From positions 1 through 13,071 of the forward strand of contig CAIYTJ010000269.1 in assembly GCA_903929065.1 (NCBI GenBank): a stretch of DNA of 13,071 bases. Direction: 5' to 3'. This document shows positions 6,873 through 12,912 of this stretch, piece by piece; the stretch's first letter is position 1; each line of letters begins with the position of its first letter. Source of the stretch: an uncultured Bacteroidales bacterium. Lineage in GTDB: Bacteria > Bacteroidota > Bacteroidia > Bacteroidales > Paludibacteraceae. The notes under the pieces were generated by a model that did no database searches, was not told where the DNA came from, and saw only the letters and a program-made list of their open reading frames with translations. Position numbers and translations under genes: made by a program.

Positions 6873-8188
6873 TAAGTATGAAAGGAATATCAATTGCTGC
6901 AATATTGTACAAAAGTACAACATTAAAAAACGGTGCTTACCCTATCGTTTTGAGAGTTACCAAAACCAGACAACGAAAATTCATTAGTCTAAATCTCTCA
7001 GCTAAATCTAATCAGTGGAACGAAGAGTATTCTGTATTTAAAAAGGATAAAAGAATTAATCCTGATTACGAAACGGACAATCCATACATCACAAATCAGC
7101 TGACAAAAGCCAAAGATATCATTGATGAATTTGAGCGCAACAAAATCGATTGGACACTTAATCAATTCGAAGAAGCATTTCTAAATCGTTCAAAGAAAGG
7201 CAAAGTTAAGCCTTTTTTGGAAAATATCATACAACGGCTCAAAGATACCGATCATACCGGTAATGCATTGTGTTACCAGCGATTGTTAGACATGCTTGAA
7301 ATATTCGACAAAAACATTGATAAAAAGCTTTTTCCGGAAATTGACATTAAATATGTCCGGGCGTTAGACACCTTCTTGCAAATGCCTCGCGAAACAGTTT
7401 ATACAAGTAAAAAGGGTAATAAAAGAATAGTGCAGCGAAATGGTTGTACCGGAAACACTCGAAGAATCTATTTCAAATCTTTGCGTGCTGTATTAAATAT
7501 GGCCATTGAAGCCAAAGAAGCCAGTCCGACAACATATCCTTTCGGGAAAGGAGGTTTTGAAGTTGCTAAGTTAGGAGAAGAAACTGAAAAACGCTATTTA
7601 CCGTCAGATTACCTATTGAAAATTAAATCAACTCATTCGGAAAAAGAAGTAAACGAATATGCCCGAAAACTATTCCTTTTTTCATACTTTTGTTACGGAA
7701 TGAGTTTTGTAGATATGGCCAGACTAACGCATGAAAATGTAAAAAGATTAGAAAACGGTCAATACATTGTTTATAAACGCCATAAAACAAAAAACAGCAA
7801 AGGAGCTAAAGCGATTAATATAAAACTGACAGACGAACTACAGACACTAATCAATGAACTTTGTGGAATGAAGGAATCGGTTGAAAATTACTTGCTGCCA
7901 ATTGTTACGATTGAAGGTTTGTCCGGTGAAAAATTATACAACCATTTAAAATCAAGATTGAAAAAATTAAATTCATATCTTGAAAGTATGGCGATTGAAT
8001 TTGGCATTAGCGACATAAATATCACTTCGTATGTTAGCCGTCATACCATGGCAATGAGTTTGCAAAACAATGATGTTCCAAGAGAAGTTATTTCTCAAAT
8101 TCTAGGTCATAAAGACCTTAAAACAACTAACACTTATCTCGATAGTTTCAATAGCAATGTTATAGACGAAGCTGTAAAGGTTTTATGA
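6863..8188 (+). CDS. Tyrosine recombinase / integrase (IntDOT-like, arm-binding type)
   Basis: Catalyses site-specific integration and excision of the element at tRNA-Pro. 441 aa: N-terminal arm-binding domain (about 1-90, ISIAAILYKS...RKFISLNLSAK), a core-binding SAM-like domain (about 110-220) and a C-terminal catalytic domain. Catalytic positions seen are a lysine in the YKRHKTK strand, Arg393-His394 in SYVSRHT, His416 in ILGH and nucleophile Tyr425 in TNTYLDS. The usual first catalytic Arg is absent: the motif is CYGMSFVDMARL, with Ser at that position as in IntDOT. A second in-frame ATG at 6878 (MKGISIAA) is an equally good start, and the TTTGTGTA repeats overlap the first. The next gene starts 15 bp later on the same strand. 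Confidence 0.95.
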   Translation: MCNVSMKGISIAAILYKSTTLKNGAYPIVLRVTKTRQRKFISLNLSAKSNQWNEEYSVFKKDKRINPDYETDNPYITNQLTKAKDIIDEFERNKIDWTLNQFEEAFLNRSKKGKVKPFLENIIQRLKDTDHTGNALCYQRLLDMLEIFDKNIDKKLFPEIDIKYVRALDTFLQMPRETVYTSKKGNKRIVQRNGCTGNTRRIYFKSLRAVLNMAIEAKEASPTTYPFGKGGFEVAKLGEETEKRYLPSDYLLKIKSTHSEKEVNEYARKLFLFSYFCYGMSFVDMARLTHENVKRLENGQYIVYKRHKTKNSKGAKAINIKLTDELQTLINELCGMKESVENYLLPIVTIEGLSGEKLYNHLKSRLKKLNSYLESMAIEFGISDINITSYVSRHTMAMSLQNNDVPREVISQILGHKDLKTTNTYLDSFNSNVIDEAVKVL

Positions 8189-8203
8189 TTATTTTTTATA
8201 TCT

Positions 8204-9580
8204 ATGTCCAAAAGAAAAATTACAGTTTACGTCAATGAAGACATTTTTAAAATTCATGAGAATAAAGCATTCGAAATGGAGGCAGGTATATTTGAAATAC
8301 CATTTTTTACCGAAAAAATAAAATGTGAATGCGATACCAACTGTTATATTCTTTATAAAGACTACATAAAGGAATTGACTGAAGTATTAAGAAAGAGATT
8401 CAAAGGTGATTCACATAATCCTGGATTCCCTTTTTGGAATTCTTATTATGAGAATCTAATCAATCTGGAAGAGTTTGATATAAAAGATTATGTACAAGTT
8501 CCGGATGTTGTTCCGTATAAAATTATTTTCTCAATTCAATTTATTCTTAACAAGCATACTTCTGAAAATTGGGATAATGAAATCATTGAATACTTACGCT
8601 GGATAATTTCAAGCTTCGGTTCCTTTCCTGCTCATTGTGGCAGACCACTTTATTTAATGGCTTATATCCATCAGGTTAAGAATCTTCTATCCAATCATTC
8701 TGAAATACCAAATGAAAAGATTAGCAGAATACATGATTATCTTGAAATCTATCTGAATCCTACTATCAGACCTAAAACAGATCTCATTGTTCTGAAGAAA
8801 ACCTATGATCGTTGGCTTAAAATATTCCCATTTGAGCTAAATAGTTATTTCGGAGAACTCAAAACTCACTTTGAAAATATCCTCCCGATTATAAACGGAA
8901 AACCTGTAATAAATAAGTATTCCGGAATGTCAGAAGTCAATATATTCACTAAAAGTAGTTTGTTTGAATATTTAATTACCCTAACCAACTATCTACTAAT
9001 CCAAGTGAATGGAATATCGCTTTACGAAAAAGGTCTTATTTCTGATGTAGATAAAATCAAAATGGAATTAATAATAAATTACCGCAAACAGGAATTGAAG
9101 TATGGGTACAAAAATGATTCAAAAAATGAGAATTTACGTTATAGAAGAATGATTAAGAAATGGTTTCAGGATGAAAAAAGGTTTATCGATGAAATTAAGC
9201 CATTGATTAAAAATGATTCCCTGAGTATAAAAGAAGAAAATGACACAAAAGAAATAGAAGTTACAAAAACACGTTTATCACATTCCTATATTGCACTTAT
9301 CTGTTTCTATCAAGGTATCAGTATTAATAATAAAAACGGAAAATCTGTTTTAGATAAATTCGGAGGTGTTGGATATCCAAGAAAACTTGTTGAGAAATAT
9401 AATCTGATTCTAAATCGTGATTATAGAATTTTCGGGAAAGGATCTGAAACTGAAAATTCTAGCAGAGCTGAACTTGCAAGGCAAAGAACCTTTATTGAAG
9501 TGATAAAATTTCTAAAGTTTAACAATACAGATTCGACAGAAGCAGAAAATGATTTTAAAGAGCTTCAAAAATATATGTAA
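8204..9580 (+). CDS. Hypothetical protein in the integrase-xis interval, unknown function
   Basis: 458 aa, not recognised. No signal peptide or membrane segment is apparent. Near the N-terminus there is a short Cys cluster, Cys41-x-Cys43-x3-Cys47. The middle is mostly predicted helix, with many Tyr, Asn, Ile and Lys. Residues from about 355 (SHSYIALICFYQGISINN) to the end resemble, from memory only, a helical C-terminal module seen in many Bacteroidota mobile-element hypotheticals. The gene is AT-richer than the chromosomal genes. It starts 15 bp after the integrase and is the only gene between it and the iteron/HTH module, a position that often carries cargo such as defence or regulatory genes. 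That position is the only hint about its role. Confidence 0.85.
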   Translation: MSKRKITVYVNEDIFKIHENKAFEMEAGIFEIPFFTEKIKCECDTNCYILYKDYIKELTEVLRKRFKGDSHNPGFPFWNSYYENLINLEEFDIKDYVQVPDVVPYKIIFSIQFILNKHTSENWDNEIIEYLRWIISSFGSFPAHCGRPLYLMAYIHQVKNLLSNHSEIPNEKISRIHDYLEIYLNPTIRPKTDLIVLKKTYDRWLKIFPFELNSYFGELKTHFENILPIINGKPVINKYSGMSEVNIFTKSSLFEYLITLTNYLLIQVNGISLYEKGLISDVDKIKMELIINYRKQELKYGYKNDSKNENLRYRRMIKKWFQDEKRFIDEIKPLIKNDSLSIKEENDTKEIEVTKTRLSHSYIALICFYQGISINNKNGKSVLDKFGGVGYPRKLVEKYNLILNRDYRIFGKGSETENSSRAELARQRTFIEVIKFLKFNNTDSTEAENDFKELQKYM

Positions 9581-9608
9581 ATATTAGAAAATTTACGATA
9601 TTTTCCCC

Positions 9609-9638
9609 CGACTTACACCGACTTACACCGACTTACAC
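9609..9638 (+). repeat. Three perfect 10-bp iterons (CGACTTACAC)
   Basis: CGACTTACAC at 9609-9618, 9619-9628 and 9629-9638. The 10-bp period places each copy on the same DNA face, suiting cooperative binding by a protein. They lie about 100 bp before the HTH/RepA operon, so they could be an operator for the HTH protein or part of a replication or excision control site. Confidence 0.85.
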
Positions 9639-9654
9639 CAAGTTGGTGTTTTTT
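9635..9654 (+). terminator. Short hairpin plus T-run after the iterons
   Basis: ACACC-AAGTT-GGTGT (9635-9649) followed by six T (9649-9654). The stem uses the end of the third iteron. It could end the integrase/458-aa gene transcript. Because each iteron carries ACACC, the GGTGT strand could pair with any of the three. Confidence 0.5.
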
Positions 9655-9736
9655 ATTGTCCAATTTTGCAGCATGAAACAAACAGTATACCGGCCGGCTA
9701 CTGGGAGTTCAAAATTCAAAATAAACAATTCAAATT

Positions 9737-10090
9737 ATGGAAACAAAATTTCAACCAACAAACGAAACTCCTTTAGCTGCATTATCAATTGGCCAGTTCA
9801 AAGAACTATTAAATGGAATGATTAAACCAACGCCGGTTCAACTTCCTAAGAATAAAGAAGACTTTCCGGAAACCTTTGGCAAAGCTATTTGCAGTGAACT
9901 GACCGGATATGCTGTAAACACAATCAGTAAAATGATTTGTGAAAGGAAAATTCCTTTCTACAAGAAAAATGCAAAGGTTATTTTCAAACGGGAAGAAATC
10001 AAGGAATGGCTGTTATCGAATCGGGTTCAAACTTCTGAAGAATATATCGAACAGAAAGAAAACGAACTCTATAATAGAAGGAGAAAATAA
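9737..10090 (+). CDS. Excisionase-like helix-turn-helix DNA-binding protein
   Basis: 117 aa. Residues about 47-95 form a MerR/excisionase-type HTH (HTH_17): ELTGYAVNTISKMICERKIPFY is the helix-turn-helix and wing start, and VIFKREEIKEWL is the strand and final helix. The N-terminal LSIGQFKELL segment is common in Bacteroidota element proteins of this type. Likely roles are excision (recombination directionality) or control of the rep operon; the iterons upstream are candidate binding sites. It is the first gene of a tight operon, with 2 bp to the next gene. The ATG at 9737 is chosen because earlier in-frame sequence shows no family similarity. No good Shine-Dalgarno is visible. Confidence 0.9.
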   Translation: METKFQPTNETPLAALSIGQFKELLNGMIKPTPVQLPKNKEDFPETFGKAICSELTGYAVNTISKMICERKIPFYKKNAKVIFKREEIKEWLLSNRVQTSEEYIEQKENELYNRRRK

Positions 10091-10092
10091 CT

Positions 10093-10509
10093 ATGACCTA
10101 CTATGACAGTCACGAGGTTATTACACTTCGAAAGCTGATTGAGGGTAAGAGAAAGTATCTTCCGGCTATCAAGAATGAGTTTTCCTTTCAGCAAACTCAA
10201 AAAGAAATACTTTTTCTTGAGAATGATATTCTGCCGATAGTCTTACGAAATACCAATATCATTCATGCTGAATTCGGGAAATATGCAATTCGAGGATTTG
10301 ATACTGCTTTAAAATATCACTGCAACGGGCTGTTGCTGTATCAGCCAATTGATGAGCAGTATTCAGATCACCCGATTATTGGGATTCTCAATTTGCGAGC
10401 GAATCAAGCTTTTGGAACTTTTGGTGCAATGAACATTTTTGTAGATAATATGGATGGTATGGGTGCCAAGGTTGAACCGATTAATTTACTTCTAAACGAT
10501 CTTATGTAA
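10093..10509 (+). CDS. Hypothetical protein in the rep operon, unknown function
   Basis: 138 aa, family not recognised. It appears to be a small soluble alpha/beta protein: an N-terminal helical part with charged residues (RKLIEGKRKYLPAIKNEF, QKEILFLENDILPIVL) followed by hydrophobic strands (GLLLYQPI, PIIGILNLR) and a Gly/Met-rich end (NMDGMGAKVEPINLLL). It starts 2 bp after the HTH gene, and its stop overlaps the next start as TAATG, so translation is probably coupled to the ATPase gene. It may work together with that ATPase, but nothing in the sequence shows how. Confidence 0.85.
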   Translation: MTYYDSHEVITLRKLIEGKRKYLPAIKNEFSFQQTQKEILFLENDILPIVLRNTNIIHAEFGKYAIRGFDTALKYHCNGLLLYQPIDEQYSDHPIIGILNLRANQAFGTFGAMNIFVDNMDGMGAKVEPINLLLNDLM

Positions 10510-11495
10510 TGGAAACTACTTTTAATTTTGAACCGGAACAAACTGAATTATCTAAATTCCATGTTCATGCTAATGATATTATCCCTATGAATGAAGCTGT
10601 TATTTGTCAGGGCGACACTCGCCTCTTTTCGCTCGGTGATATTAGTGTTATCACCGGGCAACCTAAAAGCAGAAAGACTTTTTTAGTCAGCGGACTGATT
10701 GCAGCCTATTTGTCTGAAAATGGGTATATGGGACTTTCCAGTTCAACTGTGGGCAATGTATTGTTTATTGATACAGAACAAAGCCGGTCGCATGTATTGC
10801 TTGTTTCAAGACGGATTTTCAGAATACTAAACTGGGACTTTGAAGATAAGCATTACAATGATTTACGGATTTTATCTTTGCGTGAATTGGGAGCTCTTGA
10901 GCGACTAAAAGTAACGGAGAAAGCTATAAATGAATATCGTCCGAAGTTGGTTATTATTGATGGGTTTGCCGATTTACTGCGTGATACTAATTCATTGGAA
11001 GAAAGCACCCAAAGGGTGTCTGACTTAATGCGGATTAGCTCTGAATACAAATGCCATATTTGCTCCGTGGTTCATACTAATCCGAACAGTGAGAAAATGC
11101 GTGGTCATGTTGGGAGTGAATTGCAACGGAAAGCGGAAAGTGTATTGCTTGTTACCAAAGCAGATGAAATTACGACTGTATCACCTCAATTTTGCAGAAA
11201 CTTAGAGTTTAAGAAACTCAGTTTCAGAATTGACAATAATGGTTTGCCGGTGGCATGTGATTACGTTCCTTCTGTGGATGATAATAATCGTATTTTATAT
11301 GAATCTATTTTTATGTCCGTTGAAAAAATGACTTATGCCGGGTTAAAGAACGAGGTTAAAAGACGATTAAATATAAAGGATACTGCTGCCGAAAACAGGA
11401 TAAAAAAAGGTGTTGAAGCTGACATTTTAGTTAAAGATAAGAATTCTATCTACACGCTTAAATATGAGGAAGATACTGATGAAATGCCGTACTGA
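10509..11495 (+). CDS. RepA/RecA-like P-loop ATPase (mobile-element replication type)
   Basis: 328 aa. Walker A is GQPKSRKTF at 50-58, Walker B is KLVIIDG with Asp151, and VVHTN (His189) followed by GHVGSELQRKAESVLLV fits the downstream motifs of hexameric RepA-type helicases of the RecA superfamily. A C-terminal segment (from about 275, YAGLKNEVKRRLNIKDTAAE) looks like a winged-helix DNA-binding end. Relatives are DNA helicases or helicase loaders of plasmids and mobilizable elements (family knowledge). It overlaps the 138-aa gene by one base and is the last gene of the operon. A GC-rich hairpin begins 5 bp after the stop. No primase gene follows within the window. Confidence 0.88.
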   Translation: METTFNFEPEQTELSKFHVHANDIIPMNEAVICQGDTRLFSLGDISVITGQPKSRKTFLVSGLIAAYLSENGYMGLSSSTVGNVLFIDTEQSRSHVLLVSRRIFRILNWDFEDKHYNDLRILSLRELGALERLKVTEKAINEYRPKLVIIDGFADLLRDTNSLEESTQRVSDLMRISSEYKCHICSVVHTNPNSEKMRGHVGSELQRKAESVLLVTKADEITTVSPQFCRNLEFKKLSFRIDNNGLPVACDYVPSVDDNNRILYESIFMSVEKMTYAGLKNEVKRRLNIKDTAAENRIKKGVEADILVKDKNSIYTLKYEEDTDEMPY

Positions 11496-11499
11496 AATC

Positions 11500-11547
11500 C
11501 ACCCCACCCCACCCCGCCTCCTATATGAAGTGAGGTGGGGTGGGGTG
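11500..11547. terminator. Long GC-rich imperfect hairpin after the rep operon
   Basis: The left arm at 11500-11520 (CACCCC repeats, then GCCTC) pairs with 11532-11547 (GAGG, then TGGGGTGGGGTG). The stem is about 16 bp with a 5-nt bulge and an 11-nt loop. Only a weak ATTTTC follows, so it is not a classic rho-independent terminator. It may stop transcription or protect mRNA ends. The opposite strand carries tandem GGGG runs. Confidence 0.6.
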
Positions 11548-11663
11548 CAATTTTCAAGCTAAAAAATACAACAAAATATCAGTCCAAAATCAGTAAACAA
11601 ATTTCAGGACGACCAGAACAAAATTAGCGTATATTGATCCATTTAGAAGATTAATTTCCACTC

Positions 11664-11759
11664 GAAAAGATAGAAGCCCGCTTCCCCTAAACATTGGTTG
11701 GATTATTCCGCTTTGCTTCATTTCAACACTACTGTTTAGCACTCAACTTCTATCCTTTC
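11664..11759. other. Nested inverted repeats in non-coding DNA, upstream of hairpin element R1
   Basis: The outer arms at 11664-11676 and 11747-11759 are 13 nt with one mismatch (GATAGAAG core). Inner arms CTAAACA (11687-11693) and TGTTTAG (11733-11739) are perfect, and a GTTG/CAAC pair lies within. Together they suggest a folded RNA or cruciform about 96 nt long. The sequence between 11548 and 11663 shows nothing else recognisable. Confidence 0.55.
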
Positions 11760-11773
11760 AATAGGTGGTCAAA

Positions 11774-11821
11774 AGTCATTACACATGGAATCTTTTGAAT
11801 AAAAAGAATCCAAGAGTAATG
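11774..11821 (+). repeat. 48-nt structured repeat R1
   Basis: It folds into a 20-pair hairpin (11777-11796 with 11802-11821) around the loop GAATA: an outer CATTAC/GTAATG stem, two conserved A-A mismatches, a variable stem and a conserved CTTTT/AAAAG top. It matches R2 (12313-12360) at 42 of 48 positions in the same orientation, and all six differences lie in the variable stem. Confidence 0.85.
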
Positions 11822-11826
11822 TTTGA

Positions 11827-11907
11827 TTATTGGTTTGGTTATTGGTTTTCTTACAGATTTCTTTTTGATAATTTTAAATTAGAATTCACTTTTCAATTAG
11901 AATTCAC
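11827..11907 (+). repeat. Short direct repeats in AT-rich non-coding DNA
   Basis: TTATTGGTTT occurs at 11827-11836 and 11839-11848 (12-bp period), and ATTAGAATTCAC at 11878-11889 and 11896-11907 (18-bp period). An open frame covers the stretch, but it encodes a biased aromatic/Leu string and is not credible as a gene. Confidence 0.6.
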
Positions 11908-11927
11908 AAATTCTTTTAAAAACATTT

Positions 11928-11991
11928 GGGTTACGATAGCCCGATATACTATCAGGTTATTCGCCCACCTGATTTTATCTAATGTTGGGCG
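11928..11991 (+). promoter_or_regulatory. Structured leader with possible pseudoknot before the small zinc-finger-like gene
   Basis: Three helices are visible. GGGTTA-CGA-TAGCCC lies at 11928-11942. ATCAGGT (11951-11957) pairs with ACCTGAT (11967-11973) around a 9-nt loop. The CGCCC inside that loop (11962-11966) can pair with GGGCG at 11987-11991. The last two together make an H-type pseudoknot, or alternatively a competing CGCCCA/TGGGCG hairpin, ending 12 nt before the ATG at 12004. That placement would let folding control ribosome access. No known riboswitch class was recognised. Confidence 0.4.
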
Positions 11992-12003
11992 TAATATATA
12001 ATT

Positions 12004-12258
12004 ATGAAAGCAGATTATGAAATATTAGATTCAAAGAAGTTTCCAATTTTATGGAGAAAGAAAGATGAAGAACTGACTGACAGCTGTATGTTTTGTGGCA
12101 AAAGACACACTCATGCTAAATCTGAAGGTCATAGGAACGTTCATTGTAGAAATGTGATTGATCGGAACGGAAACGTCATATCAAAGCTACAGGGCTTTAT
12201 ATTATCCGATGGAACGCATGTACTGCCCAGGGATGGCTATATTCTCCGGGAGTATTAA
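12004..12258 (+). CDS. Small zinc-finger-like protein of unknown function
   Basis: 84 aa. The central motif is Cys28-x2-Cys31-GKR-His35-x-His37 followed by GHRNVHC (His43, His47, Cys48), a likely zinc-binding site. From memory, similar CxxC-HTH-GHR-HC small proteins occur in phages and mobile elements without assigned function. The second half (VIDRNGNVISKLQGFILSDGTHVLP) looks like beta strands. It stands alone: no gene within 500 bp on either side, and it is bracketed by the direct repeats R1 and R2. A structured leader precedes it. No Shine-Dalgarno is seen, as is usual in this phylum. Unlike other frames in this stretch, it has a balanced composition and a recognisable motif, so it is probably a real gene. 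Confidence 0.75.
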   Translation: MKADYEILDSKKFPILWRKKDEELTDSCMFCGKRHTHAKSEGHRNVHCRNVIDRNGNVISKLQGFILSDGTHVLPRDGYILREY

Positions 12259-12273
12259 TCAGTCAATTTAAAC

Positions 12274-12308
12274 AGTATCAAATATGTGTCTACACATTTG
12301 CTTATACT
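12274..12308. other. Nested inverted repeat upstream of hairpin element R2
   Basis: AGTAT (12274-12278) pairs with ATACT (12304-12308). Inside, ATGTG-TCTA-CACAT with flanking A/T pairs forms a second helix. It stands just before R2 as the larger nested structure stands before R1. It may also act as the end of the small gene's transcript, 15 nt after its stop. Confidence 0.45.
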
Positions 12309-12312
12309 AAAC

Positions 12313-12360
12313 AGTCATTACACATGCACGCTTTTGAATAAAAAGTGTGCAAGAGTAATG
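12313..12360 (+). repeat. 48-nt structured repeat R2
   Basis: Second copy of R1, same orientation, 539 bp downstream. Loop, top stem and outer stem are identical. The variable stem is CACG facing TGTG instead of GAAT facing AATC, and it still pairs (fully, counting one G-T). Confidence 0.85.
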
Positions 12361-12372
12361 ATTCTTTGTTGG

Positions 12373-12398
12373 TTGTTGATACGTCCCTGTATCAACAA
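12373..12398. other. Perfect 10-bp inverted repeat after R2
   Basis: TTGTTGATAC, loop GTCCCT, GTATCAACAA. It lies 12 nt after R2 and has no T-run, so it is not an obvious terminator. The following 140 bases (12399-12538) are AT-rich, with a TTTCAATT/AATTGAAA palindrome at 12504-12520 and no gene. Confidence 0.6.
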
Positions 12399-12538
12399 TA
12401 CAAATCCAATCTCTCTCTTATTCTATCCAATTACTTTAAAATTTCTTCGCAATCCGGTTTGAATTCAACACCAATTTATTTTAAATCAATTCTGACCAAT
12501 TCATTTCAATTTAATTGAAAGCCTGAAGATAAAATTGC

Positions 12539-12584
12539 CACACTCAGGTGTGATCATTTTTGAGGACTTTCTCTGTTTATCTGT
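12539..12584 (+). repeat. Second hairpin family, copy A
   Basis: CACAC-TCAG-GTGTG hairpin (12539-12552), then AT, two bases, TTTTTGAGG, a weak GAG/CTC pairing and CTGTTTATCTGT. It shares this layout and the conserved blocks with copy B at 12674-12732. Confidence 0.6.
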
Positions 12585-12637
12585 AAATTTTTCATATAAC
12601 ACAAAAGACAGCCGTTTGAAATCTGCGTCCGCACATT

Positions 12638-12775
12638 TCAATGAGTTAAAAAAGTGCTTAAAAAGTCATTGGTCACACGTGCGTGTGATAGTTTTTGAGG
12701 GCGCGCGCAGTTTTCTGCGCTGTTTATATGTGCTCTGAATGGTTTCTGTGCTGTATATGGTGTGATTTGCGCCAT
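12638..12775 (-). CDS. Possible small ORF (45 aa), weak support
   Basis: On the minus strand, ATG at 12775 opens a 45-codon frame beginning MAQITPYTAQKPFRAH and ending with TGA. A purine-rich AAGGAAAAGAAAAG lies just upstream, and the N-terminal codon use looks plausible. Its second half coincides with the hairpins of repeat copy B, which argues against coding. No family is recognised. Confidence 0.2.
   Translation of the reverse strand: MAQITPYTAQKPFRAHINSAENCARPQKLSHARVTNDFLSTFLTH
12674..12732 (+). repeat. Second hairpin family, copy B
   Basis: CACAC-GTGC-GTGTG hairpin (12674-12687), TTTTTGAGG, a strong GCGCAG-TTTT-CTGCGC hairpin (12705-12720), then CTGTTTATATGT. The conserved blocks are shared with copy A, 135 bp upstream; the hairpin in the middle is longer and GC-rich here. 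An AAAAGTCATT just before it (12661-12670) repeats the start of R1. Confidence 0.65.
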
Positions 12776-12822
12776 TATCTTTTCTTTTCCTTGAATTGTT
12801 TTATTTCTTGTGATTTGTAACT

Positions 12823-12903
12823 TTAAACTTGTAAATGCTCAAGCATATTACATGAATTAACAACCTCCAAGTGGAACTTTCCCCGAGGGCGATGCGTGGT
12901 CAT
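12823..12903 (-). CDS. Possible small ORF (26 aa), weak support
   Basis: On the minus strand, ATG at 12903 gives a 26-codon frame (MTTHRPRGKFHLEVV at its start) ending in TAA. It lies 47 nt upstream of the other minus-strand small frame. It has no recognisable ribosome site or family; it may be chance coding in a structured region. Confidence 0.15.
   Translation of the reverse strand: MTTHRPRGKFHLEVVNSCNMLEHLQV
12830..12852. other. Hairpin with one bulge
   Basis: TGTAA-ATGC (12830-12838) pairs with GCAT, a bulged A, then TTACA (12843-12852), around a TCAA loop. It precedes the relatively GC-rich stretch 12861-12910, which contains CCCCGAGGG and stands out from the AT-rich surroundings. Such hairpins beside a GC-rich core can occur at transfer origins, but no nic site was recognised. 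Confidence 0.45.
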
Positions 12904-12912
12904 ACGACGGAA

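Noticed and set aside
9609..9638. Could the three short repeats be a CRISPR array?
   Set aside because: The repeats are contiguous 10-bp units with no spacers, and there are no cas genes.
9661..9668. CAATTTTG as a -7 box for the HTH-RepA operon.
   Set aside because: It misses the leading T of TAnnTTTG, and no -33 TTTG lies at suitable spacing; too weak to list.
9643..9825. 60-codon frame overlapping the start of the HTH gene.
   Set aside because: It overlaps the hairpin/T-run and the well-supported HTH gene in another frame; no motif.
11794..11825. TTTG and TAATGTTTG in R1 read as a Bacteroidota promoter.
   Set aside because: The spacing is off by one in the -7 box, and the downstream half is not conserved in R2, so it is probably chance.
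11765..12001. 78-codon open frame covering R1 and the AT-rich direct repeats.
   Set aside because: It starts at GTG within structured DNA, has strongly biased Phe/Leu/Trp composition and direct-repeat peptides, and would contradict the covarying hairpin and the leader structure.
11984..12003. GTTGGGC just before the small gene resembles an integron attC R' box, suggesting a gene cassette.
   Set aside because: The facing box would be GCCCGAT, not RYYYAAC; the whole would be only about 52 bp; no second GTTRRRY site follows the gene at a suitable place; and no IntI-type integrase is present.
12535..12738. 67-codon frame across both copies of the second hairpin family.
   Set aside because: It starts at TTG, coincides with hairpin repeats and has no recognisable motif.
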